A stretch of DNA of 64,000 nt from Arthrobacter sp. Y-9 (GTDB lineage: Bacteria; Actinomycetota; Actinomycetes; Actinomycetales; Micrococcaceae), in NCBI RefSeq assembly GCF_029690065.1, contig NZ_CP121463.1, positions 930,001 through 994,000 of the forward strand, written 5' to 3'. The first letter of the stretch is position 1. Each line of letters opens with the position of its first letter. The notes under the pieces were generated by a model that saw only the letters and a list, made by a program, of their open reading frames with translations, was not told where the DNA came from and did no database searches. Of the stretch, positions 25,936 to 35,497 are shown piece after piece. A program made the translations under genes and the position numbers.

Positions 25936-26020
25936 CGTTCCGAGGACCGAACACCCCTCTCCCGGCGCCTTCGGAGCCCGGGTCCGAACTTTTCAGCAGA
26001 ACTCAACGAAGAGGTACACG

Positions 26021-27055
26021 GTGGCCGCAGCTTCCAGCGCTAGCAAGTATTCAACGATCTCCCCGGACCTCGCGGTCGGGAATGACGAGCCGGACCGCAA
26101 CCTCGCGCTTGAGCTGGTGCGCGTGACCGAGGCCGCCGCGATCGCGGGCGGCCACTGGGTGGGCTTCGGCGACAAGAACAAGGCGGACGGCGCCGCGGTG
26201 GATGCCATGCGTTCCTTCCTCAAGACGGTCCACTTCAATGGCGTGGTGGTCATCGGCGAGGGTGAGAAGGACGAAGCCCCCATGCTGTTCAACGGCGAAC
26301 AGGTGGGCGACGGCACCGGCCCCGAGTGCGATGTGGCCGTGGACCCGATCGACGGCACCCGCCTGACCGCCCTGGGCATCAACAACGCCCTGGCCGTGCT
26401 CGCCGTGGCCGAGCGCGGGTCCATGTTCGACCCCTCCGCCGTGTTCTACATGGAGAAGCTCGTGACGGGCCCGGAGGCCGCCGACATGGTGGACCTCCGC
26501 CTGCCGGTGAAGCAGAACCTGCACCTCATCGCCAAGGCCAAGGGCGTCAAGATCAACCAGGTGACCGTCTGCGTGCTGGACCGTGACCGCCACAAGCCGC
26601 TCGTGGAGGAGATCCGCGCGGCCGGCGCCCGGACCAAGTTCATCCTCGACGGCGACGTGGCCGGTGCGATCGCGGCGGCCCGCACCGGGACCGGCGTCGA
26701 CGCTCTGATGGGTATCGGCGGCACTCCGGAAGGCGTCGTGGCGGCGTGCGCCATCAAGTCCCTCGGCGGTGTCATCCAGGGCCGTCTCTGGCCGACGAGC
26801 GACGAGGAGAAGCAAAAGGCGATCGACGCCGGCCACGACCTCGACCGTGTGCTGACCACCAACGACCTCGTCACGAGCGACAACTGCTACTTCGCCGCGA
26901 CCGGCATCACCGACGGCGACCTGCTGCGCGGTGTGCGGTACCAGAAGGACCGCGTGGTCACGCAGTCGATCGTCATGCGCTCCAAGTCGGGCACCGTGCG
27001 TCTGGTCGACGCCGAGCACCACGCCTCCAAGTGGGAGAGCTGGGCGCGCCGCTGA
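26021..27055 (+). CDS. glpX: Fructose-1,6-bisphosphatase, class II
   Basis: A 344-residue class II FBPase that removes the 1-phosphate of fructose-1,6-bisphosphate in gluconeogenesis (counterpart of Rv1099c). Metal and substrate motifs are clear: GEGEKDEAPMLFNGE, DVAVDPIDGTRLTA and GIGGTPEGVVAACA. The GTG at 26021 is chosen because GAAGAGG lies 6 nt upstream and the family begins there. It is monocistronic, with its own terminator. Confidence 0.95.
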   Translation: MAAASSASKYSTISPDLAVGNDEPDRNLALELVRVTEAAAIAGGHWVGFGDKNKADGAAVDAMRSFLKTVHFNGVVVIGEGEKDEAPMLFNGEQVGDGTGPECDVAVDPIDGTRLTALGINNALAVLAVAERGSMFDPSAVFYMEKLVTGPEAADMVDLRLPVKQNLHLIAKAKGVKINQVTVCVLDRDRHKPLVEEIRAAGARTKFILDGDVAGAIAAARTGTGVDALMGIGGTPEGVVAACAIKSLGGVIQGRLWPTSDEEKQKAIDAGHDLDRVLTTNDLVTSDNCYFAATGITDGDLLRGVRYQKDRVVTQSIVMRSKSGTVRLVDAEHHASKWESWARR

Positions 27056-27101
27056 GCAGTCCGCTCCTGAAGAGCTTCTGATCTGAACCTGACGAGGGGC
27101 T

Positions 27102-27146
27102 GACGAAGGGCCACGCCACCGGATCACCGGGGCGTGGCCCTTCGTC
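27102..27146 (+). terminator. glpX terminator
   Basis: A perfect 16-bp stem, GACGAAGGGCCACGCC (27102-27117) with its complement at 27131-27146, 13-nt loop. Confidence 0.8.
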
Positions 27147-27188
27147 GTCCCTGCCGGCAGCGAGCCGGTATCCGCATACGATGGGGGC

Positions 27189-28511
27189 ATGACGGGCACT
27201 TACCAGGATGGGGACTGGATCGCGGCGCAGGATCCCGGCGCACCGCCCGGCCTGTTGTCCGAGATCGCTTTCCGCCGCTGGGACCTCCATCCGGTCCTCG
27301 AGGCGAACCCCGGGCTCCGCCCCGAACTCCGGCAGTGGATCGCGCAGGTCAACCCTCCGCATCTGCGGCGGTACCCAGCGGCCGGTGCCCAAACCGGCGC
27401 CCAGCCCGGCGGGTACTCCGGGCAGCAGCCCGGTATCCAACAGCCCGGTATCCAGCAGCCCGGTATCCAGCAGCCCGGTATCCAGCAGCCCGTCTTCCCG
27501 TACCCGGGCCCGCCTCAGGCGCCCGTGTATGGGACGGCCGGTCAGGCCGGTGGTGCGTATCCCCAGAACGGGTATGCGAGCGGAGCGTACGGATCGGGGA
27601 CGGCGGGGCAGGCGGTCCCTCGGAAGAGCGGTCCCGGCTGGTGGTTCGCCGGCTGCGGATGCCTGGCGCTGGTGTTCGTGCTGGTCCTCGTGGGTCTCGG
27701 CCTGGGCGGTCTGAACGCGATCTTCTCCACCGCGGAGCGGCAGGGGCGGCCCGGAGTGGCGGAGAAGCCGCTGTCCAGCAGTCCGTCGGTCAGCCCCGGC
27801 GTCGACGAACAGATACGGGCCTTCGAGGCGGAGAAAGTGACCTTCGACCGGCTGGCGGCCACGCTCAGCAACAACCCGGTGGCCGCATCCGTCACGAATG
27901 CCGCCAGGTTCCGCATCCTGGAGCAGCGGATCAAGGAGCCCCATCTGAGCACCTTCTCGGCCAGGAGCGTGGTCGCGGAGGCCGTGCAGCTGCGGCAGAA
28001 GCTGGAACAGCGGATCGCCCAGGCGAAGGTGCTCCGCGTCAACCGTTCGCGATCGGTGTCCGAAGGACTCGTGGACAGCGCGGGCAAAGGGTTCATCGAC
28101 CTCCGCTGGGACGCCGCCACAGCGTGCAAGAAGTCCAAGTCGTCCGAGGGCCGCACCCTCGGCTGCGTCAAAGGATCGGAGCCGCTGACGATCCACCTGC
28201 TGCCCGAGAATGCGTTCCATGACGGGTGGAATCTGCGGATGACCGTGGTGCACGAGCTCGCCCACGTCTATCAGCAGGCCGATGAGCGGGCCGCCGACGA
28301 CGGTGCGAGCCGGACCGACAAGCTCCTGGCCCGGGGCTTGTTCCAGAAGAGCGTCGAGAAGATGGCCGATTGCTTCGCCCTCACGTATTACAACCAATGG
28401 ACGTTGACGCAGGAAAACTACACGATGGGCTATGGCTACGTGTGCAACGCGTCCGAACGCCAGGCGATCCGTTCCTGGGCGGCCGCGATCAAAGCGCCCC
28501 TGCCGAAATGA
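27189..28511 (+). CDS. Membrane-anchored HExxH zinc-protease-like protein with variant-LRR head
   Basis: A 440-residue protein. Residues about 14-60 (LLSEIAFRRWDLHPVLEANPGL) resemble the short variant leucine-rich repeat found at the start of many actinobacterial proteins. A Pro/Gln-rich linker with GIQQP repeats follows, then one membrane segment (CLALVFVLVLVGLGLGGL, about 158-175). The extracytoplasmic domain carries HELAH near residue 354 (VVHELAHVYQQADE) with a downstream Glu in SVEKMADCFAL and four cysteines likely to pair. A zinc peptidase acting outside the membrane is inferred; the target is unknown. ATG 27189 follows TACGAT by 6 nt. Confidence 0.7.
   Translation: MTGTYQDGDWIAAQDPGAPPGLLSEIAFRRWDLHPVLEANPGLRPELRQWIAQVNPPHLRRYPAAGAQTGAQPGGYSGQQPGIQQPGIQQPGIQQPGIQQPVFPYPGPPQAPVYGTAGQAGGAYPQNGYASGAYGSGTAGQAVPRKSGPGWWFAGCGCLALVFVLVLVGLGLGGLNAIFSTAERQGRPGVAEKPLSSSPSVSPGVDEQIRAFEAEKVTFDRLAATLSNNPVAASVTNAARFRILEQRIKEPHLSTFSARSVVAEAVQLRQKLEQRIAQAKVLRVNRSRSVSEGLVDSAGKGFIDLRWDAATACKKSKSSEGRTLGCVKGSEPLTIHLLPENAFHDGWNLRMTVVHELAHVYQQADERAADDGASRTDKLLARGLFQKSVEKMADCFALTYYNQWTLTQENYTMGYGYVCNASERQAIRSWAAAIKAPLPK
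27426..27485 (+). repeat. Four in-frame 15-nt tandem repeats
   Basis: The unit CAGCCCGGTATCCAG occurs four times with exact 15-nt spacing (last base A in the first unit). It encodes QPGIQ repeats in the linker of the protease-like protein. Confidence 0.95.
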
Positions 28512-28659
28512 TCTCCTGCATTCCGGAGAATAGTCTCCGGATGAAATTCAGCACCCTGAATATCGCGTTTTCATGAATTCTCCGATGGGGAATTCCTGTT
28601 CCCCGCGCGGAAAGGGAATTCGATCAAACGCGTTTATCACACCATGTAGACTGGAGACC
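28512..28659. other. AT-richer intergenic region with two hairpins
   Basis: 148 bp of visibly lower GC than its surroundings. TCCGGAG-AATAGT-CTCCGGA follows the protease stop (probable terminator), and GGGGAA-TTCCTG-TTCCCC lies further on. TAGACT (28647-28652) is the promoter hexamer of the Fem gene. Confidence 0.6.
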
Positions 28660-29685
28660 ATGGTTGACGTGAAGGTGTGCACCGAACAGGCGGCATGGGA
28701 TGCCCATATCAGGGAGCGCGGCGGACACCCGCTGCAGCTCTGGGGCTGGGGGACTCTCAAGGAGCGCGGAGCCTGGCGCGCGGCTCGTCTGCAGGTGGTC
28801 GACGGCGACAAGGTCATCGGCGCCGCACAGGTCCTCCGGCGTTCGCTGCCGTTCCCGTTCCGCTCCTTCCTGTACGTCCCGCGCGGCCCCGTCTGCGCGC
28901 CAGAAGACCGCGGACGCGTGCTCAAGGCGCTCCGTGACTACCTGAAGAAGAACTACTCGGGCAAGGCCGTCAACATCATGATCGAGCCGGACTGGGAGGG
29001 CTCCATGCCCGCCGGGTCCGAGGAGTGGAAGCCCGCCCGCAACAAGCTCCTCCTGGGGGACACCCTTGTCCTGGACCTCACCCAGGATGAGGAGACGCTG
29101 CTGGCCGCCATGCATCAGAAGCGCCGGCAGGACATCCGTAAATTCGGGAACAAAGGTTTTGAACTCCGCGAAGTGACGGATCACGCGGGCATCGCGCGGT
29201 GCCTGGAGATTTACAAGGAAATCGCGGACCGTGCCGGATTCGAATTGCACGACGACGCCTATTATTACGCCATTTTCGATGATCTGGGCGAAGGCAGCCC
29301 GGTGTATGAATTGGTGGACAGCGAAGGCGAGACCGTGGGTTTCCAGTTCCTGCTGGTCACCCCGCGGGTGGCGTTCGCCCTGTACGGCGGTGTGAACGCC
29401 AAGGGCCGCAAGCTCCGGGCGAACGGTGGCTTCGAGTGGGAGTGCATGAAGCTCATGAAGTCCCAGGGCGTGGAGCAGTTCGACCTGAACGGCCTCCTCA
29501 ACGACCGCATCAGCGACTTCAAGCGCTACTTCGCGAAGCACGAGAACCACTTCGTGGGCAGCTACGCCCTCCCGCTGTCCGTGGCCAACCCTCTCTGGGA
29601 GGTCGCGCTGCCGCGGGCGAAGAAGGTCATGAGCAAGGCCCGTGGACTGCTCGCCACGGTCAAGGCGAAGGTCAAGGGATCTTGA
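28660..29685 (+). CDS. Fem/MurM-family aminoacyltransferase-like protein
   Basis: A 341-residue protein with tandem GNAT-like halves of the FemABX peptidoglycan-bridge family. Typical blocks are PLQLWGWGTLKERGAW, RRSLPFPFRSFLYVPRGPV, MHQKRRQDIRKF and FDLNGLLNDRISDFKRYFAKH. Relatives add an amino acid to the peptidoglycan stem or interpeptide bridge using aminoacyl-tRNA, on the cytoplasmic side. ATG 28660 follows TAGACT by 7 nt. Codon use changes within the gene: from about 29,140 to 29,335 it uses AAA, TTT, ATT, TAT, TTG and GAA freely, unlike both flanks. Confidence 0.85.
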   Translation: MVDVKVCTEQAAWDAHIRERGGHPLQLWGWGTLKERGAWRAARLQVVDGDKVIGAAQVLRRSLPFPFRSFLYVPRGPVCAPEDRGRVLKALRDYLKKNYSGKAVNIMIEPDWEGSMPAGSEEWKPARNKLLLGDTLVLDLTQDEETLLAAMHQKRRQDIRKFGNKGFELREVTDHAGIARCLEIYKEIADRAGFELHDDAYYYAIFDDLGEGSPVYELVDSEGETVGFQFLLVTPRVAFALYGGVNAKGRKLRANGGFEWECMKLMKSQGVEQFDLNGLLNDRISDFKRYFAKHENHFVGSYALPLSVANPLWEVALPRAKKVMSKARGLLATVKAKVKGS

Positions 29686-29759
29686 CCCACTTCCGTCGCG
29701 TCGGCTTGGCCGGGTGAGAAATGGCCCGGGCGGACATGGCCCGTGACGCACTGACGTGA

Positions 29760-29818
29760 ACGAAGGCGTGGCCCCGCAGCGAACCCGAGAGGGTTCCGTT
29801 GCGGGGCCACGCCTTCGT
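29760..29818. terminator. Terminator between the Fem gene and manA
   Basis: A perfect 19-bp stem (29760-29778 with 29800-29818) between convergent genes; probably works in both directions. Confidence 0.8.
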
Positions 29819-29872
29819 CGTATCCGGGCCGGGTGTTAACCCGCCCGGGCTACAGGGTGCGGTTCACAGGCC

Positions 29873-31114
29873 TCACGAGATGCCCAGGCCCGTGCTGACG
29901 GCGAAGGCGAGCACGTCGCCGTCGTCGTCAGTCGCCCCTGTCACCGCGGGGTGGGCCGTCACGGGGTCCTCCGAGGCGGGGATGAAGGCGCTCTCGCCGC
30001 GCTGCAGGATCAGCTCGCCCTGAGGCGAGTCCAGCCGGAGGGCGCCGCGTACCACCAGCAGGACCGTCCCGCCGTCCTGCCGGATGGCGAGGTGCTCGGC
30101 GGCGTCCCGCAGCTCGATGCGCTGCAGGGCGAACTCGCGGAACGGCGGGGTGAAGATCTCCTGGCCCAGGAGCGTCTCCTGACGAGGGGTGCGCGGCACC
30201 TCCGGCAGCGGGGTGAAGTCGACCGTGGCCAGGAGCTCGGGGACGTCGATGTGCTTGGGGGTCAGGCCGCCGCGCAGCACATTGTCCGAGTTGGCCATGA
30301 CCTCGATCCCGAGGCCTTCCAGGTAGGCGTGGACGTTCCCGGCGGGCAGGTGGATGGCATCGCCCGGCGTCAGTTCCACGAGGTTGAGCAGGAGGGAGAC
30401 GAGGACCCCCGGGTCGCCGGGGTACTTGTCCTGGAGGCCCGCCGCGGCCTCCAGCGCGGTGCGGTGCGGATCGTCCGCGGTCAGGCCGTCGACGACGGCC
30501 CGCAGCCCGGAGGTGACGGCGGCCAGCCCTTCGCCCCCGGCGAGCAGTGCGGCGAAGGCGGTCCGGAGGGGCTCGGCCCCGTGCAGGGCCGCGGCGATCC
30601 CCGCGGCGTAGTGCCGCGCGTCGTCGTGCGTCGATCCGGAGGCCAGCGCCTCGAAGAGCGCCGCCGACTGCTCCACCGGGCGGAACCCGCAGAGCGCCCG
30701 GAACGGGGTGAGCGCCAGGATCATCTCCGGCTTGTGATTGTCGTCCTTGTAATTCCGCGAGGCGGCGTCGCGGGGGACACCCGCGGTGTTCTCCCGGGCG
30801 AATCCCTCCCGTGCCTGCTCCAGGCTCGGATGGACCTGGAGGGACAGCGGCTCGGCCGCGGCCAGGACCTTCATCAGATACGGCAGGCGCGGCCCGAACG
30901 CGGCCACGCTCCCGGCTCCCAGGAACTGATCCGGGTCCTCCGCGATGACCTCGTTCAGGCCCCGCCCGCCGGACACCCGCGAGGGTGAATCCGGGTGGGC
31001 GCCGATCCACAGCTCCGCCTCAGGACCGCCCGAGGGAACGCGTCCCAGCAGCTCGGCAATGGCCGTGGTGGATCCCCACGCATAGGGGCGCAGCTCATTG
31101 TCCAGGCGAAGCAT
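29873..31114 (-). CDS. manA: Mannose-6-phosphate isomerase, class I
   Basis: A 413-residue zinc-dependent isomerase of fructose-6-phosphate and mannose-6-phosphate that feeds mannose into glycan and glycolipid synthesis. Zinc-site motifs are visible: LSLQVHPSLEQA, NHKPEMILAL and HLPAGNVHAYLEG. ATG 31114 has GAAAGGA upstream. It lies 40 bp after the LCP gene stop, so it may be the last gene of the purK-purE-LCP-manA transcript. It could supply mannosyl donors for the O-mannosyltransferase at 50.7 kb. Confidence 0.93.
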   Translation of the reverse strand: MLRLDNELRPYAWGSTTAIAELLGRVPSGGPEAELWIGAHPDSPSRVSGGRGLNEVIAEDPDQFLGAGSVAAFGPRLPYLMKVLAAAEPLSLQVHPSLEQAREGFARENTAGVPRDAASRNYKDDNHKPEMILALTPFRALCGFRPVEQSAALFEALASGSTHDDARHYAAGIAAALHGAEPLRTAFAALLAGGEGLAAVTSGLRAVVDGLTADDPHRTALEAAAGLQDKYPGDPGVLVSLLLNLVELTPGDAIHLPAGNVHAYLEGLGIEVMANSDNVLRGGLTPKHIDVPELLATVDFTPLPEVPRTPRQETLLGQEIFTPPFREFALQRIELRDAAEHLAIRQDGGTVLLVVRGALRLDSPQGELILQRGESAFIPASEDPVTAHPAVTGATDDDGDVLAFAVSTGLGIS

Positions 31115-31154
31115 CACGGGTGTCCTTTCAGGAGCGGAAGGGGACCGGGGCGGG

Positions 31155-32798
31155 TCAGAGAGCGGCGCAATTGCCGTTCTTCGCCAGCAGCTGGTCCAGT
31201 GTCTGGTAGTCCTGGGCATCATAAAGCGAATTGAGATAAGCCGCGGTGATCGGCTGCCCATCCGGGCGTGTGGTGCTCAGCGGGAAGTCCGGCGGCAGCT
31301 CGTCGGCGAGGTGCGGCCGGACCGCACCCTGCGCTTGAACTCCCAGGCCGGGCGCGACGGCGGCGGAGACCGAGCCGTCCTCACTCACCGCGCCAGGCAG
31401 TAGCGGAGCCGCGGCCTTGGCCGGCTTCCCGCTCGCCTTGGCCAGCAGCGCCTTGACCTTCGAGTGGATGAGATCGAAGTTCGGATCACCCAGGCTGAAA
31501 TCCGCCGGGAAGTCCGGCGGACCCACCGTCATGCGGACCGTCGGCTGGCCCTTGGCCTTGGCCGCCAGGTCCACGAAGCCGCCGAGCTGGCCCTGCGGGA
31601 TGTCGGTGTCCACGACGTGCGCACCCGCCTTGGCGATCGCTTCGAACTTCGTGATCACGGTGGCCGGGTCGAGCTGCTTGATCATGGCCTGCTGCACGCA
31701 TTGCTGACGCTGGACGCGGGCGAAGTCGTCCACGTTCTCGCGGGAGCGGGCGAACCACTGGGCCTGGAAGCCGTTGAGGGTCTGGTTGCCGGGGTGGATC
31801 CAGCCGTCCGGCTTCACGTGCCGGGTGTCGCTGCCGGGCAGCATGCCGGCGCTGATGGGGACCCACGCGCCCACGCGCATCTTCACCCCGCCCATGGCGT
31901 CGATCAGTTGGGCGAAGCCGTCCATGTCGATCAGGGCGTAGGCCTGGATGGTGATCCCGAGGGTGCCGGAGATGGCGTCCTTAGTGGCTTCGGCGCCCGC
32001 GTTCTTCCCGGCGCCGTAGAGGTCCTTGTGGTTGTTGGTGGCATCCGTGTAGACCGCGTTCAGCAGGCAGTTCAGGGGGTCCGGATCGCAGTTGTTGAAA
32101 CCATCCGGGTAGATGCGGTGCATGGGTGAGCTGTCCGGGAACTTCGCATACTGCAGGGAGCGCGGTACCGAGATGATCGCGGAGGCGCCCGTGGCGGCGT
32201 CGATGCTGATGACGGACATGCTGTCCGGGCGGAGACCCTCACGGCCTTCGCCGGCGTCGCCGCCGAGCAGTGCGATGTTGTAGCGGCCGTCCACGGGGTC
32301 GAACGGCGGGCGGCCGGCGTCGAACACATCGCCCAGGGCGCCCCGGGCCACGTTGACGAGGTAGGCGCCGTAGCCGAGCGCGCCACAGCTGAGCACCATC
32401 AGCACCACGAGCACGGCGGCCACAGGGGCCTTCCAGCGGGGCGGCAGGATCGCCAGGCGGCACAGGCGGAAGGTGTTCACCCACACGAGCGCCCACCCGA
32501 TGAGGAGCGCCACCAGCCCGATCATCCAGACCACCATGAGGACCGGATGCGTCAGGATGGACAGCAGCAGGGCCCGGTTCAGCAGACCGGTCACCAGCGC
32601 CAGGAGCACGAGGGCCCAGACGGCGAAGGTGACGCGCAGGGCGATGCGCCCGAAGCGCCGGTCACCGGCCACCACTTGCGCGGCGCCGGGGACCAGAAGG
32701 GTGAGGGCGATGAGGACCCAGGCGCGGCGCACCCGGTCGCCCGGATCCGCCTCCTGAGGCCGGCGGATCGGGTCGTCCAGGCGGATGCGGCTCATCAT
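31155..32798 (-). CDS. LytR-CpsA-Psr family ligase
   Basis: A 547-residue LCP protein, similar in position to Rv3267. Several N-terminal membrane segments (within residues 25-150) precede the extracytoplasmic LCP domain, which shows IALLGGDAGEGREGLRPDSMSV, ISVPRSLQY and FARSRENVDDFARVQRQQ with conserved Asp and Arg residues. LCP enzymes transfer lipid-linked glycopolymers onto peptidoglycan. It starts 8 nt after the purE stop; two consecutive ATGs (32798, 32795) are possible, and a TAGGGG hexamer precedes them. The C-terminal part (PPDFPLSTTRPDGQPITAAY) is an extra, poorly known domain. Confidence 0.9.
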   Translation of the reverse strand: MMSRIRLDDPIRRPQEADPGDRVRRAWVLIALTLLVPGAAQVVAGDRRFGRIALRVTFAVWALVLLALVTGLLNRALLLSILTHPVLMVVWMIGLVALLIGWALVWVNTFRLCRLAILPPRWKAPVAAVLVVLMVLSCGALGYGAYLVNVARGALGDVFDAGRPPFDPVDGRYNIALLGGDAGEGREGLRPDSMSVISIDAATGASAIISVPRSLQYAKFPDSSPMHRIYPDGFNNCDPDPLNCLLNAVYTDATNNHKDLYGAGKNAGAEATKDAISGTLGITIQAYALIDMDGFAQLIDAMGGVKMRVGAWVPISAGMLPGSDTRHVKPDGWIHPGNQTLNGFQAQWFARSRENVDDFARVQRQQCVQQAMIKQLDPATVITKFEAIAKAGAHVVDTDIPQGQLGGFVDLAAKAKGQPTVRMTVGPPDFPADFSLGDPNFDLIHSKVKALLAKASGKPAKAAAPLLPGAVSEDGSVSAAVAPGLGVQAQGAVRPHLADELPPDFPLSTTRPDGQPITAAYLNSLYDAQDYQTLDQLLAKNGNCAAL

Positions 32799-32805
32799 GG
32801 CGCCC

Positions 32806-33381
32806 CTAGGCCTGCGCCTCATCCACGGTGGTTCCGAGCGGCACTCCGGGGGCTCCGAAGACCTCCGCCGCCTTGGCCCGCAGGGAGGCGCCCTTGGCCG
32901 AGGCCACCGCGTTCAGGCTTTCAGAGAAGCGGAGCAGGTCCTCACGCAGGGACTGCGCGAATTCTCCGTCACCGGCGGCGAGCATGCGCACGGCCAGCAG
33001 ACCGGCGTTGCGCGCGCCACCGATCGAGACCGTGGCCACGGGCACGCCGGCCGGCATCTGCACGATGGAGAGGAGCGAGTCCATCCCGTCCAGGGTCTTC
33101 AGTGGCACGGGGACGCCGATGACGGGAAGCGGGGTCACGGAGGCGAGCATCCCCGGCAGGTGTGCCGCGCCTCCGGCGCCGGCGATGATGATGCGCAGAC
33201 CGCGTTCGTGCGCCTGCTGCCCGTAACGGATCATCTCCGTGGGCATGCGGTGGGCGGAGACGACGTCGGCTTCGAACGGCACGCCGAACTCGTGCAGGGC
33301 CTCGGCGGCGGCCTCCATGACAGGCCAGTCGGAGTCCGAACCCATGACGAGTCCTACAAGGGGAGTGGTGTTGCTGCTCAT
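32806..33381 (-). CDS. purE: N5-carboxyaminoimidazole ribonucleotide mutase
   Basis: A 191-residue class I PurE of purine biosynthesis, converting N5-CAIR to CAIR. The motifs GSDSDW, SAHRMP and [11 protein letters not shown] are intact. It follows purK by 49 bp, and the pair acts in consecutive steps. Confidence 0.96.
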   Translation of the reverse strand: MSSNTTPLVGLVMGSDSDWPVMEAAAEALHEFGVPFEADVVSAHRMPTEMIRYGQQAHERGLRIIIAGAGGAAHLPGMLASVTPLPVIGVPVPLKTLDGMDSLLSIVQMPAGVPVATVSIGGARNAGLLAVRMLAAGDGEFAQSLREDLLRFSESLNAVASAKGASLRAKAAEVFGAPGVPLGTTVDEAQA

Positions 33382-33430
33382 GCGTGTCCGATCGTTGTCT
33401 GGGGATTCAGCGGTCAGGGTGTTGCGATGG

Positions 33431-34591
33431 TCAGGAGCCGGCGCCGTCGCGCAGGATGGACGCCACACGGCCGGCCTGCTCGCGCAGTTCGTCGGCCTGG
33501 GCGGCGTCCGGGGCCACGATGTTCACGTGCCCGATCTTGCGGCCCAGGCGGACCGACTTGCCGTAATTGTGGACCTTGGCGCCCGGAGCGGCCGCGAGGG
33601 CGGCCGGCATGGCGGCGTAGATGTCCTGATTGGCGCCGCCCAGGAAGTTCTTCATGACGGCCACGCCGCCCAGCACGTCCGTGGCGCCGAGGGGGAGGTC
33701 CAGGACCGCCCGCAGGTGCTGTTCGAACTGGCTCGTCACGGAGCCGTCCTGGGTCCAGTGGCCGGTGTTGTGCGGTCGCATGGCCAGCTCGTTGATGAGG
33801 AAGCCGGAGCCCACGCCGGGCGTCTCGAACAGCTCGGCGGCCATCACGCCGGTCACGCCGAGCTCGGCGGCGAGGGTCAGCGCGGCTGCTTCGGCGGCCT
33901 GCGCGACGGCGGGATCCAGACCGGGCGCCGGAACGATCACCTCGTCGCAGACGCCGTCCACCTGGATGGTGTGCGCGACCGGCCAGACCCGCTCCTCGCC
34001 GCTCGGTGTGCGGCCCACCAGCACGGAGAGCTCGCGGGAGAACTCGACCTTGGCCTCGGCCAGGAGCGGGGACATGGACTCGAACCAGGAGGCGCAGTCC
34101 GCGGCGTCGGCGGCGTCGTCGACGATCCGCACGCCCTTGCCGTCGTAGCCGCCGCGCGGGGTCTTCAGGACCACGGGCCAGCCGATGCGGTCACCGAACT
34201 CCACGAGCGCGTCCACGGAGTCCACGGCGGCCCACTCGGGGTTGGGCAGACCGAGGCGGTCCACGGCCGTACGCATCACGATCTTGTCCTGCGCGTGCAC
34301 CAGGGCGTCCGGGCCGGGCTGGACGTTGACGCCCTCGGCGATCAGCGCCCGCAGGTGCTCGGTGGGGACGTGCTCATGGTCGAACGTGATGACGTCGACG
34401 TCCCGGGCGAACGCGCGCAGCGCCTCGAGATCGCGGTAATCACCGATCGGGGTCGTCTTGACGGCGGCCACCGCGGAGACGTCCGGGCCCTCGGCCAGGA
34501 CGCGGAGTTCCACGCCGAGTTCGACGGCCTCCGGGGCCATCATCCGGGCCAGCTGGCCGCCACCGATCACACCAACAACAGGGAAAGTCAC
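33431..34591 (-). CDS. purK: 5-(carboxyamino)imidazole ribonucleotide synthase
   Basis: A 386-residue ATP-grasp enzyme that makes N5-CAIR from AIR, ATP and bicarbonate. [12 protein letters not shown] at the start, [12 protein letters not shown] in the ATP-grasp region and [14 protein letters not shown] near the ATP site are diagnostic. The GTG at 34591 is supported by TAGGCT (34599-34604, minus strand) seven bases upstream. First gene of the purK-purE-LCP operon. Confidence 0.96.
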   Translation of the reverse strand: MTFPVVGVIGGGQLARMMAPEAVELGVELRVLAEGPDVSAVAAVKTTPIGDYRDLEALRAFARDVDVITFDHEHVPTEHLRALIAEGVNVQPGPDALVHAQDKIVMRTAVDRLGLPNPEWAAVDSVDALVEFGDRIGWPVVLKTPRGGYDGKGVRIVDDAADAADCASWFESMSPLLAEAKVEFSRELSVLVGRTPSGEERVWPVAHTIQVDGVCDEVIVPAPGLDPAVAQAAEAAALTLAAELGVTGVMAAELFETPGVGSGFLINELAMRPHNTGHWTQDGSVTSQFEQHLRAVLDLPLGATDVLGGVAVMKNFLGGANQDIYAAMPAALAAAPGAKVHNYGKSVRLGRKIGHVNIVAPDAAQADELREQAGRVASILRDGAGS

Positions 34592-34833
34592 GCCCCTAAG
34601 CCTACCGAACGCGGCCGGACCCGCCCCCAGCCGGCACTCAGCGTGACCCGCGGCGGGCCCTTCGTGACGGCCACGGAAGGAGCCTCGGGTCCACGGTGGG
34701 ACTCCTCCGCGGAGCCATGTCACACGGCCGGCGTTCCGCATCCGCAGAAGCCCGGCAAAGACAACGGCGCTAAGATGTACCACTGGCCCATGGGTCGTCT
34801 ACACATTGTCAGCTGGCCGTGGAGGAAAACATC

Positions 34834-35334
34834 GTGAACAAACTCGCTGATCGCATCCGGGGGCTCGCCTCGCTGTTCTGGCGTGAGGTGGCCAAGTTCG
34901 GTGCCGTGGGCGGGATCGCGTTCGTGATCGACAACGGGCTGACCTACTGGCTGATGCACGGGATCATGGACGACTCGGAGGCCAAAGCCCGTTTCGTCGG
35001 CGCCACCGTGGCCACGATCTTCTCCTGGCTGGCCAACCGCTTCTGGACGTTCCGGCACCGCCGCCAGCCGAATGTGCTCCGTGAATTCGTGATGTTCGTC
35101 ATCATCAACGGCATCGGCATCGGCATCTCCACGGGCCTGACGGCGATCGCCAAGTACTGGATGCACATCGAGGACAAGAACCTGCTGTTCCTCGCGGGCG
35201 TCGTCGGCATCCTCGTCGCCACGGTGGTCCGCTTCTTCGCCTACCGCTTCCTGGTGTTCAACAAGGAACTGGACGAGGAGCCCGGTTACGACCACGACCA
35301 CGAGCTGATCGACGGCAAAGCCGGCAAGAACTGA
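34834..35334 (+). CDS. GtrA family membrane protein
   Basis: A 166-residue protein with four membrane segments of the GtrA/flippase-like family (counterpart of Rv3277), thought to move lipid-linked sugars. AKFGAVGGIAFVIDNGLTYWL and ANRFWTFRHRR are typical. GGAGG (34821-34825) spaced 8 nt decides the GTG at 34834. TAAGAT at 34771-34776 is a possible -10. It is divergent from purK and followed by a terminator; a charged Asp/His tail ends the protein. Confidence 0.88.
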   Translation: MNKLADRIRGLASLFWREVAKFGAVGGIAFVIDNGLTYWLMHGIMDDSEAKARFVGATVATIFSWLANRFWTFRHRRQPNVLREFVMFVIINGIGIGISTGLTAIAKYWMHIEDKNLLFLAGVVGILVATVVRFFAYRFLVFNKELDEEPGYDHDHELIDGKAGKN

Positions 35335-35407
35335 CACGGCTCCGGGCTCGGGTAGCCCGGGCGCTGCTCTACGGACGCTGCTCAGGGCAGCGGATCAAGA
35401 CGCACGG

Positions 35408-35436
35408 AAGGGCCGGTCTCACGGAGACCGGCCCTT
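35408..35436. terminator. Terminator after the GtrA gene
   Basis: A perfect 13-bp stem AAGGGCCGGTCTC-ACG-GAGACCGGCCCTT between convergent genes. Confidence 0.78.
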
Positions 35437-35497
35437 GCGTTCGTCTGAGGTGGATATGTCCGGGCTGGATGCTTCCGGGCTGCCAGGCCGTCCGTGG

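Noticed and set aside
27426-27485. Possible CRISPR-like short repeat array
   Set aside because: The 15-nt units abut with no spacers and stay in frame in a real protein.
34819-34833. GTG 34819 as the start of the GtrA gene
   Set aside because: The strong GGAGG lies downstream of it, inside that extension, and is correctly spaced for GTG 34834.
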